Shown here one piece after another: positions 57,568 through 64,000 of a DNA stretch of 64,000 bases. Below the pieces are notes generated by a model. The model made no database searches. It was not told the origin of the DNA and saw only the letters and a program-made list of their open reading frames with translations. The stretch's first letter is position 1, and every line of letters begins with the position of its first letter. The translations under genes were made by a program, and so were the position numbers. The DNA lies in the IMG/VR virus record IMGVR_UViG_3300013120_000738, positions 124,001 to 188,000 of that record, one strand, 5' to 3'. Origin of the DNA: a virus.

Positions 57568-58734
57568 CTAGAAGCGAAGCCGCCTCGCCTTCTTGTCCTT
57601 CCGGTTGAGAATGAACTGAGGCATCTCAACCGGTGTGGTAGCGATAGCAATCCTCGCCTGATTGTTGATCTCCTGCAGATGCGGATTCACCCGCAAAGTC
57701 CGCCACTCGCTCTCCTGCCAGAGATACTGCTGCTCCGGCATCGCAGTCCGAATCATCGGCCAGCGAGTATTCTTCGACTGAACCACCTGCTTGTGGCCCA
57801 ATCCTGAATACTGCCGGAACACCCGACCACTCATTTGCATCGTCGGACCCTTCCCCGAATCCCTCACCCACGCCGTAGCCAACGAAGGCTCATCAAAACC
57901 CTCCGTCAAGACCATGCAATTAATGAGACAAGGAATGTCGCCAGCCCGAAACGCCTGAAGTTTGTCCTCAGTCACCTTCGGCTCTCCACCGCGTACGACG
58001 TCGCTGACGATCCCTCGCTTCTGGAAGAGGTTGTGTAGCTCAAAACACTGCTCCAACTCCAGAAAGTAGAAGATCGACTTGCCCCAGCGATCCGGCTCAG
58101 CACAATAGAAATCGCAAATGGTCTCCGGATCCCACTTCGGGATCGAGAAATGGTGGTACTTGCTGAGGAAGCCATCCTGAATCAACTGATGGATACCCGC
58201 GTCCTTGATGACCTTCGAGAAGCAAAGCTTCATGCTGTCGGTCCGAAAGGGCGTCGCAGTCAGCCCAAGAACGAAGTCCGGCTCAATCGTGTTGTGCAAG
58301 TGAGTGCACGAGCTTGCGGCGTCGTGTTGTGCTTCGTCTATTATCATGAGGACCTTCTTACCGGCCTGTTTGGCGGCCAGAAGCTTCTCAGGATAACGAT
58401 CGAACATCGACGTCGGGTGAAAATCCTGTAGGTCGATACCCTTCTGTGTGTTCTCGCGGCCAACCTGTCCAAGAAGGTTCCGCCGCATCGCCACCCAGCC
58501 CGTAACAAGATCAGGGAACTGAGAGCGGAGAACTTTCGCCAGAACGAGCCCCATGATGGACTTGCCGCTGCCGGTGGGACTCTCCACCATCACCGACTGC
58601 ACAGCCGGTTCGATCTCGTCGGCACCGTTCACATACTTGCCAGTGAACATGTCCACAGCTTTACCAACGATCCGACGCTGGTAGGGGCGTGGCTCCACAC
58701 CTGTGCCGCTAATCGCGGCCTCGATCCGTTTCAT
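57568..58734 (-). CDS. SF2 DEAD/DEAH-box-type helicase
   Basis: 388 aa. Q-motif region PRPYQRRIV, Walker A ESPTGSGKS (51-59), IIDEAQH (131-137, DEAQ), LGLTATPFR, VLTEGFDEPS, and QMSGRVFRQ (motif VI) are all in order, as in UvsW/RadD-like phage helicases. Uses ATP to remodel DNA or RNA in replication or repair. SD AGGAGAC. Confidence 0.92.
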   Translation of the reverse strand: MKRIEAAISGTGVEPRPYQRRIVGKAVDMFTGKYVNGADEIEPAVQSVMVESPTGSGKSIMGLVLAKVLRSQFPDLVTGWVAMRRNLLGQVGRENTQKGIDLQDFHPTSMFDRYPEKLLAAKQAGKKVLMIIDEAQHDAASSCTHLHNTIEPDFVLGLTATPFRTDSMKLCFSKVIKDAGIHQLIQDGFLSKYHHFSIPKWDPETICDFYCAEPDRWGKSIFYFLELEQCFELHNLFQKRGIVSDVVRGGEPKVTEDKLQAFRAGDIPCLINCMVLTEGFDEPSLATAWVRDSGKGPTMQMSGRVFRQYSGLGHKQVVQSKNTRWPMIRTAMPEQQYLWQESEWRTLRVNPHLQEINNQARIAIATTPVEMPQFILNRKDKKARRLRF

Positions 58735-58780
58735 AGCTGTCTCCTGTGCTTGGAATACACGAACTTATCCTGTGTACTCC

Positions 58781-58809
58781 TGTGACGAGCAACCCCCCAG
58801 GAGGTAAAT
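58781..58809 (-). promoter_or_regulatory. Two-box promoter-like motif
   Basis: ATTTACC with CGTCACA; before the helicase gene and overlapping the next gene's stop. Confidence 0.55.
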
Positions 58810-58997
58810 CAAGCAGCCCAAGCCCAACGAATACTAGTCGTCGCGTCCTTACCATTCGAAGGATGATATACCGTATACCAACCCTTCACAACAGCGACAA
58901 CAATGAAACCCCTGTACGGACCTTCCTCGATCGTGTCGTCGACCTTGTACCTAGCTCCAGACAAAATGATGTCCCCCCAATTCCTCGATACGGTCAT
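58809..58997 (-). CDS. Unknown 62 aa protein
   Basis: Small beta protein: WGDIILSGARYKVDDTIEEG then FIVVAVVKGWYTVYHPS. Overlaps the upstream gene by 47 nt. No family recognised. Confidence 0.55.
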   Translation of the reverse strand: MTVSRNWGDIILSGARYKVDDTIEEGPYRGFIVVAVVKGWYTVYHPSNGKDATTSIRWAWAA

Positions 58998-59355
58998 GGA
59001 TGGCCTTCACCCATTCGTAATCATTGGCCGTCCCAACATACGGAACGGCATCCCGAAAGATGATCAGACGACGCAACTCCTCATCGAAAGCAGGTACCAC
59101 AAACGAAGCTCCCCAGTTATAGACGAGCTCCCCGTCCCACTCCCAAATGACGCAGCCCCGATCATCCTCCTTGTACAAGTTGATCTTGCCGAGCCAACAT
59201 GTACCGTGATGTTCCTTCATCGCGGCAATGAGTTCCCGGTTAGTGTCATTGAGGACATCATCGGCCTCCGCTGGACAAAATCCACCACCCTGGCGGACAG
59301 AGTTCATGAAGGCCCGAAGATGCCTCTTCTTTGCCGCTGCCAACGTCGTTGTCAT
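58951..59355 (-). CDS. Unknown 134 aa protein
   Basis: TTLAAAKKRHLRAFMNSVRQ, then CWLGKINLYKEDDRGCVIW, EWVKAIHDRIEELGG. Alpha-beta; no family recognised. Start just after the stop of a 39 aa gene. Confidence 0.6.
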   Translation of the reverse strand: MTTTLAAAKKRHLRAFMNSVRQGGGFCPAEADDVLNDTNRELIAAMKEHHGTCWLGKINLYKEDDRGCVIWEWDGELVYNWGASFVVPAFDEELRRLIIFRDAVPYVGTANDYEWVKAIHDRIEELGGHHFVWS

Positions 59356-59356
59356 G

Positions 59357-59476
59357 TCAGTCGTCCCCTAAACCATAATCGTCGATATCTGAAGTGAAAG
59401 ACCCAGTATGGCTCCTATGCGGACAATCCAAACAATCGTTAATCACAATAACCTTCGCTCGTGGCGACAATACCAT
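59357..59476 (-). CDS. Small 39 aa protein
   Basis: ATG 59476 after GGGGAGGACATT. MVLSPRAKVIVINDCLDCPH then an acidic tail TSDIDDYGLGDD. CLDC could be half a zinc site. First gene after a promoter motif and one base from the next gene's ATG. Confidence 0.6.
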   Translation of the reverse strand: MVLSPRAKVIVINDCLDCPHRSHTGSFTSDIDDYGLGDD

Positions 59477-59494
59477 AATGTCCTCCCCGAACCC

Positions 59495-59521
59495 TGTGAC
59501 AGACAATCCCCAGGAGTTAAG
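59495..59521 (-). promoter_or_regulatory. Two-box promoter-like motif
   Basis: CTTAAC, 14 nt, TGTCACA; before the 39 aa gene. Confidence 0.65.
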
Positions 59522-59789
59522 TCCTCGGAACTACCCCATACGCTCTCTTGCGATACAAATCCTTATACCGAAGCGTCGCAAAAGTCTGAGCGATCCCGTC
59601 CCGCAACCGACGCTTCATCCGATTCGCCTGGCCCACAGTCAAAATCGCCTCAGAAAAATCACCACTACAAATATTGCGATCCTTCGTAAGTTCATCAATA
59701 CCCTCATTGACCAGATCCATCACATCATCAAAAAGATGCTCCCGGATCTCCTCTACCTGTTGCATCGTCACTGGCTTTATTCTTGGCAC
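59517..59789 (-). CDS. Unknown 90 aa helical protein
   Basis: GTG start with GAGGAGGATATT. VTMQQVEEIREHLFDDVMD then LTVGQANRMKRRLRDGIAQ. Basic second half; no family recognised. Confidence 0.65.
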   Translation of the reverse strand: MPRIKPVTMQQVEEIREHLFDDVMDLVNEGIDELTKDRNICSGDFSEAILTVGQANRMKRRLRDGIAQTFATLRYKDLYRKRAYGVVPRT

Positions 59790-60043
59790 AATATCCTCCT
59801 CAATCTATCAGGATTTCCAGAAGTCGTAAAAACAAATGACGACCTAGTCGCCCTAGATCCAGTCGGTGTCACCCGCAAAACCGTATACTCCTCTTCATTG
59901 TACACCAACGTACCATGATCAGGAGCATAAACAATAAGGTCAGAATCAGGATTCTCCACCCGATCAGACACAGCCCAAAGCAAAGTACCATCAGTACCAC
60001 TTATAGGTTGCTCAATCAAGTGATAGAAATGAAGATCAGTCAC
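59777..60043 (-). CDS. Unknown 88 aa protein
   Basis: YHLIEQPISGTDGTLLWAV then YAPDHGTLVYNEEEYTVLRV, ending SGNPDRLRRILCQE, a possible distant relative of the DPDCF family. Abuts the endonuclease gene. Confidence 0.6.
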   Translation of the reverse strand: MTDLHFYHLIEQPISGTDGTLLWAVSDRVENPDSDLIVYAPDHGTLVYNEEEYTVLRVTPTGSRATRSSFVFTTSGNPDRLRRILCQE

Positions 60044-60700
60044 TTAAGACTCCAAGTATTCAGCAGCAGCTCTAAGCCGTTCTGGATTATCACCAAAAAG
60101 GCCTATACCACTATTACAATTCGAGCACAATAAACCACGATATTTGCCAGTTTTATGACAATGATCAATATGAAATGATGGACCAGTCGGTGATTTACAA
60201 ATCTCACAAGTAGTACCCACCATTTCAGCTATTTCGAGGGCTTTTTCATTCGGCACACCCATTTTCTTACAACGACGAAGGATATGCTGTCGCTTATGAG
60301 CGGCACCAGTACAGTGCTTACAAGTAGATCTTCTACCATCATAACTATACTTGCTCTTCCAAAAATCCGTTAATGGTAGCTGACATTTACATTTGGTACA
60401 AACACGCTTACCATCTGAAAGAGTAATCGCATGCCGGTGGCACTTTATACAAATAGAAGCTTTAGATGATTTCCGACCACCACATTGCGGACAAACATCC
60501 CTACCAGTACGAAGTTTTATATCAGTGCATTTTCTACATTGCTTCGCACGTTTGCTCTTACGAGCACCACAAGAGCATAAATCATACCGATTAGCTTGTG
60601 TTTGTGCTTTAGTTAATTGTTGTTCAACCTTCCTACAACCACCACACTGTTTGGCACGTCTATCCTTTTGCTTACCACACTTTGGGCATTTGTCTTTCAT
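60044..60700 (-). CDS. Endonuclease VII-like HNH nuclease with zinc ribbons
   Basis: 218 aa. Five CxxC zinc units in the N-terminal 120 residues (CPKCGK, CGGCRK, CRKC, CPQCGG, CTKCKC) precede CEICKSPTG...HIDHCHKTGKYRGLLC then NCNSGIGLFGDN, the recombination endonuclease VII fold. AT-rich, so probably a recent arrival. ATGA overlap with the GHKL gene. Confidence 0.85.
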   Translation of the reverse strand: MKDKCPKCGKQKDRRAKQCGGCRKVEQQLTKAQTQANRYDLCSCGARKSKRAKQCRKCTDIKLRTGRDVCPQCGGRKSSKASICIKCHRHAITLSDGKRVCTKCKCQLPLTDFWKSKYSYDGRRSTCKHCTGAAHKRQHILRRCKKMGVPNEKALEIAEMVGTTCEICKSPTGPSFHIDHCHKTGKYRGLLCSNCNSGIGLFGDNPERLRAAAEYLES

Positions 60701-62268
60701 TTGAAGCACCAATTAAATCGAGAAACATTTGCTAGTACACAACCCATGACTTCTGTATATTTACCAGCAAATCTCTCATCATGCCAAGACATCCCCAACC
60801 CATGAACAAACTCATGTGCAGCAACAGCAATAAGTTGTTTCTTCCCCTCCGACTTAAAATTCCACCGCTTCTTGAAGGACTTCGAGTAGCTGGCGTTCTG
60901 CTCAACCACCTTGCACGGGTTCAAGTAATAGACTCTCCCATAATCGCCCCGCTCATGCTGAGCAGCATCATCTTCGCTGAAAAGGAATCCTATGGAGAAT
61001 TCATCCTCGACATCGAACAACCGATGCATCTCCAGCATTATCCGACCCCAAAACCGGGCCAACTTAGTACTGTGGCTGGAGAACTCACCACTGCCCGGAT
61101 CATAGTAAGCCGGAACCTTCAAATCCGTCTCATTCTTAAGGACGAACTGATGCCCCAGGGTAGCAACCTGCCGACGCGGTACCGGCCGCACCTCATCCGA
61201 ATAAGCAGCCGCTCTGACCGGTCGGTCAGTCTCCGCCACCAAGTGGTATAGAGGATCCTGCGGTTCGTCCCCATCGACCACATCAATTCCATCCTGTGGC
61301 GACTCGACGATAGTAGGGGCAATTTGATCCTTCTCGACCCCATTAGGATACCCAGGATGCTCCCGTACTGGCTCCGGCGGAGCAACCGGCTCTGCCACCA
61401 GGTCCACTACATCCAAAGTCCGCTGATGGCAAAGCTTCGTCCCATGGTACTCCTTATACCGAGGACCACGCCGACGATCCTTCAAAGCCGAGGACTTATC
61501 AACCGCCAGCTCCGTCACAAAATCCGAGAGCTCATTGCGGTACGGATTTACCAGCCCGTCGCGGTTCGCCGTTAGTACGTCATTACTCGCACCTTTCAGC
61601 TCAACGATAACCGTCCTATCGAACCCAGTCGACTGGACGAACATCGGAATCCCCCCAATCCTGACACACAGACGGTATTTTTTCGACCGGTTGGTCCAAA
61701 CCTTACCGAAACCCAGGTCTCTTCGAGGACTACCTTTTCGGTAGGAAGTATCCAGGGTATTCCCGTCTACTTCGAGGGTACCGCTCCATTGAGCCCAGAA
61801 GGCGAACTTGCCGAAATTCTGGCGTAATTCCTCCTGCTGATCACCCTTCATGATCACGTCCGAACGCGTACCATGAAAATAGGTCTCTTCTCGCAGATCG
61901 TAATCGCCGCCACAGCCATCCGCAACCCACGACCCAGAATGGATCTTCCAAGACTTGTGGGTAAAATAGAGAAGCTCTTTAGCTTTACCGAACCCCCCGA
62001 CAGTGTGGTCAAAGTCCTTACCGGACTCACCCAGGGCTAAGAGTTTGTCGCAAAGCTCCTCGCGGCTCATGGGGGCACCGTTATTCTCGACGGTAACCCA
62101 AGTATCTCCCTCAGGAGTCAGGCCGATCTTGACCTGAATGTACATGCAACCGGGAGCATCCGTACAATTCTGGAGAATCTCCCGAACCCAAGCCCAGGTC
62201 GGATCCTCATAGTCGTTGGGGACCTTAGCAAAGAAAGAAGGCCCGATACGTACCTGATGCTGTGCCAT
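60697..62268 (-). CDS. GHKL ATPase fused to zincin-like metalloprotease
   Basis: 523 aa from ATG 62268. Residues 1-230 carry a Bergerat fold: N-box REILQNCTDAP (E30, N34, D37), VTVENNGAPMS (61-67) and lid GGFGKAKELLY (91-101). A Pro-rich linker (about 300-370) follows. The C-terminal 130 residues have VAAHEFVHGLG (H485, E486, H489), an HExxH zinc site with SWHDERF following. Such ATPase-protease fusions occur in prokaryotic conflict systems; role here unknown. Confidence 0.8.
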   Translation of the reverse strand: MAQHQVRIGPSFFAKVPNDYEDPTWAWVREILQNCTDAPGCMYIQVKIGLTPEGDTWVTVENNGAPMSREELCDKLLALGESGKDFDHTVGGFGKAKELLYFTHKSWKIHSGSWVADGCGGDYDLREETYFHGTRSDVIMKGDQQEELRQNFGKFAFWAQWSGTLEVDGNTLDTSYRKGSPRRDLGFGKVWTNRSKKYRLCVRIGGIPMFVQSTGFDRTVIVELKGASNDVLTANRDGLVNPYRNELSDFVTELAVDKSSALKDRRRGPRYKEYHGTKLCHQRTLDVVDLVAEPVAPPEPVREHPGYPNGVEKDQIAPTIVESPQDGIDVVDGDEPQDPLYHLVAETDRPVRAAAYSDEVRPVPRRQVATLGHQFVLKNETDLKVPAYYDPGSGEFSSHSTKLARFWGRIMLEMHRLFDVEDEFSIGFLFSEDDAAQHERGDYGRVYYLNPCKVVEQNASYSKSFKKRWNFKSEGKKQLIAVAAHEFVHGLGMSWHDERFAGKYTEVMGCVLANVSRFNWCFK

Positions 62269-62312
62269 CGTCGATATCTCCTGTGCTGAAGAATATACTT
62301 CCGATGACCCCA

Positions 62313-62341
62313 TGTGACGAACCCACCGCCAGAGGGTAAAT
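62313..62341 (-). promoter_or_regulatory. Two-box promoter-like motif
   Basis: ATTTACC with CGTCACA; before the GHKL gene. Confidence 0.55.
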
Positions 62342-62616
62342 TAGGGGGATTCCTCCGACAAAGCCGCCACAAGCTCCTCAGCAAACCGAAACCCGCGTTC
62401 ACGAGCTAGGACATCCGCCGTCTGGCAGTCGATTACCTCATCGTTCCAGTACAACAGCCCATCCCTCGCGGTGATCTCGACGTCCTCATCCAGAACTTCG
62501 AGGAGGGCTCGAACGTAGCCGGAATGATAGTTCCATTGCTTGCTATCATCCGGCCAACGCTCTATAGCCGCTCTCCCGATCTGCAGACGACGCTTAACCT
62601 CGTCCACAGACATCAT
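62341..62616 (-). CDS. Unknown 91 aa protein
   Basis: MMSVDEVKRRLQIGRAAIER then HSGYVRALLEVLDEDVEITA; helical, acidic end. Overlaps the next gene's stop. No family recognised. Confidence 0.6.
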   Translation of the reverse strand: MMSVDEVKRRLQIGRAAIERWPDDSKQWNYHSGYVRALLEVLDEDVEITARDGLLYWNDEVIDCQTADVLARERGFRFAEELVAALSEESP

Positions 62617-62810
62617 TGCTGGTCACCCCGCTGCTGGTAGTCCATACGAACGCGGTGCAAACGACGACCGAGTGCCACGAGTTCTTCCTCGGTCTCGCCA
62701 TCAAGCTCATGAATGAGCGAAGAAAGCAGACGAGCCATCGGAAGATTAAACGAGCACTGAACAACCCCCTGAAACACCGGGGGCACATTAAAAACCGGCT
62801 TCTGAGCCAT
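62613..62810 (-). CDS. Unknown 65 aa protein
   Basis: SD GAGGAGGTCGCT. VFQGVVQCSFNLPMARLL then HELDGETEEELVALGRRL. No family recognised. Confidence 0.6.
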   Translation of the reverse strand: MAQKPVFNVPPVFQGVVQCSFNLPMARLLSSLIHELDGETEEELVALGRRLHRVRMDYQQRGDQQ

Positions 62811-62841
62811 AGCGACCTCCTCAAGTGGATAGAAATACGAG

Positions 62842-63378
62842 TTACTCTACCGACTCTGTGGCAGAAGCAATACTCTGAAGTAAATCCACAATAGGACTCA
62901 GCATCTGCCCCAAATCATCCTTCTCATTGTCAATAAGACCCCGCAGAGCGTCCGCATACTCCCCAGCATTCTTCGAGACGCGATACCACCGACCCACAAC
63001 AGTCCTAAGGGCTAACAAGATCGAACCCTCCCCATGATAGGACTCAATAATCTCGAAGACATTAGCCCCGCATTCGGCATCGATCCGCCATCCAATTGTT
63101 TGACGCTGATGCTCGGCGAGCAACCTCCCAGCCATGTCCGATATCTCCAGGGCTTCCTTAAAATGAATCTCCCCAGGACTAAATCTCGGCTCCCTAACCC
63201 ATTTGAAGGTGGGTACGCAGGACGCAGAATCCAACCGGTTATCCCAACCTTCATCCAAAATTTTCGAGATGGCCTCTTTCTTGTCGGTAGCCCGTACCGT
63301 AATCCGGCCGATGGTACCTTCCTGATCTTGATCGTCCATCCAACCAAGATTACAAACCCACAGATCCTCGCGTGACAT
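62842..63378 (-). CDS. Unknown 178 aa protein
   Basis: Start carries an ATTTCC-AGAGA-GGAAAT hairpin with the SD in its arm (63382-63400). LWVCNLGWMDDQDQEGTIG, ATDKKEAISKIL, and RQTIGWRIDAECGANVFEI, the last encoded by the 47 bp repeat. No family recognised. Confidence 0.65.
   Translation of the reverse strand: MSREDLWVCNLGWMDDQDQEGTIGRITVRATDKKEAISKILDEGWDNRLDSASCVPTFKWVREPRFSPGEIHFKEALEISDMAGRLLAEHQRQTIGWRIDAECGANVFEIIESYHGEGSILLALRTVVGRWYRVSKNAGEYADALRGLIDNEKDDLGQMLSPIVDLLQSIASATESVE
63062..63108. repeat. 47 bp direct repeat, copy 2
   Basis: Identical to 40165-40211, here in frame within 62842-63378. Confidence 0.85.
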
Positions 63379-63381
63379 CGT

Positions 63382-63400
63382 GATTTCCTCTCTGGAAATT
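63382..63400 (-). promoter_or_regulatory. RBS hairpin ATTTCC-AGAGA-GGAAAT
   Basis: The SD of 62842-63378 (GAGAGGAAATCACG ATG) lies in the 3' arm of a perfect 6 bp stem. Confidence 0.6.
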
Positions 63401-63917
63401 AGAGGGATTTTAAGTAAGCCTGGACCTCAGGGTGCCAGTCCTCTTGAAGATCATAGAAGGGTGTGTCCGCCGCCTCAGCAGCCTGACAACCAGGATGAGT
63501 GTCATAATCAAAATCGTCGCCTTGGGGCTCCTCCCAATAATCAGAAAACCCACCCTTCGTCGACCGCATGTCCACATGCTCAAGGACACTCCGGACAAGA
63601 TCACAGACTTTCTTCGAGGCCTCGCCCATCTCAGGGAGAATATCCAAGAGCTCTGAACCGCTGTCCGAAGCGTAACCATTATCGACCCACTGGGCAAACC
63701 CACCATTTTCAACCTGATAGTTCAGATTCCCCAGCATTACCGCCCGTCTCTCAGCTACACTGAGCTCCCGAAGGAATTGGGCGTATGTCCAAGATCTTGC
63801 GACGACGTCACCAGCAGCTTTACTGGTCGCTTCGCACTTCCTCCCTTGTTCTTGCCACTTATCGTAAGCAGCGTTCATGAGTTGTTGCCAGAGGCTATTG
63901 TCATCTACCGTTGCCAT
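63399..63917 (-). CDS. DMP19-like (DUF4375) protein
   Basis: 172 aa; ATG 63917 after CGGAGGTTGAGC. LNYQVENGGFAQWVDNGYA is the NGGFxQ hallmark of DMP19/DUF4375, with LLDILPEMGEASKKV and RSVLEHVD following. The protein is acidic. DMP19 of Neisseria mimics DNA and blocks a repressor; a similar role in the phage is inference. Confidence 0.7.
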   Translation of the reverse strand: MATVDDNSLWQQLMNAAYDKWQEQGRKCEATSKAAGDVVARSWTYAQFLRELSVAERRAVMLGNLNYQVENGGFAQWVDNGYASDSGSELLDILPEMGEASKKVCDLVRSVLEHVDMRSTKGGFSDYWEEPQGDDFDYDTHPGCQAAEAADTPFYDLQEDWHPEVQAYLKSL

Positions 63918-63930
63918 GCTCAACCTCCGA

Positions 63931-63950
63931 TGATTTCCTAGCAGGAAATC
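63931..63950. repeat. GATTTCC-TAGCA-GGAAATC palindrome
   Basis: 7 bp perfect arms. No gene starts next to it within the window; another gene probably lies beyond the right edge. Confidence 0.6.
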
Positions 63951-64000
63951 CTAGTTGGCCAGATGATCCTCGTCCTGGCTCAAGTGGTTACGAAATGAAT

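Overview
The window reads as part of a large tailed-phage (or closely related mobile element) genome that infects a bacterium. The signs are very dense small genes with 1-8 nt overlaps, strong Shine-Dalgarno (SD) sites, a tRNA cluster, dUTPase, RNase HI, an adenine methylase, a CsrA homologue, a DUF932-type protein, several HNH/endonuclease VII-type nucleases and many unknown 60-150 aa proteins. No capsid, tail or terminase gene is recognisable, although the partial gene at the left edge could be structural. The host cannot be named. CsrA, AGGAGG ribosome sites and a sulfatase that needs formylglycine activation all point to a bacterium.

Layout. (1) 1-5.9 kb: unknown genes, a sialidase-like propeller, an HNH gene, csrA and an aldo/keto reductase. 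(2) 6-32.8 kb: an AT-rich surface-glycan locus. It holds GDP-fucose-synthase-like and UDP-sulfoquinovose-synthase (sqdB) epimerases, about a dozen glycosyltransferases (GT2-like, exostosin-like, DXD sugar transferases, GT92-like, fucosyltransferase-like), SAM methyltransferases, three sulfotransferases, a sulfatase and a decayed UDP-galactopyranose mutase. Within it, 23.2-25.5 kb is an inverted, partly broken second copy of locus-boundary genes. (3) 32.8-33.5 kb: RNA genes on the minus strand, with two ordinary tRNAs (Met, Pro) and two tRNA-like genes whose 3' half precedes the 5' half. (4) 33.5-39.1 kb: minus-strand operon of small unknown genes, several sharing a C-terminal DPDCF-like motif. 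(5) 39.2-64 kb: GC-rich early-type region of about 60 small genes, mostly minus strand, including three near-identical MHKKAIA genes, a NADAR glycosidase-like protein, DksA-like zinc fingers, DUF932, an SF2 helicase, a GHKL-ATPase/zincin fusion and a DMP19-like protein.

Regulation. A two-box promoter-like motif, TTTAAC or TTTCAC then 14-15 nt then TGTNACA, recurs about 34 times on both strands, almost always just after one gene's stop codon and upstream of the next operon. Many leaders downstream of it carry hairpins. A second element, TTTCC-N5-GGAAA, places the ribosome binding site in a hairpin stem. Because the phage encodes CsrA, these leaders are candidates for CsrA-type control. All functions are inferred from motifs read by eye; no database search was possible.
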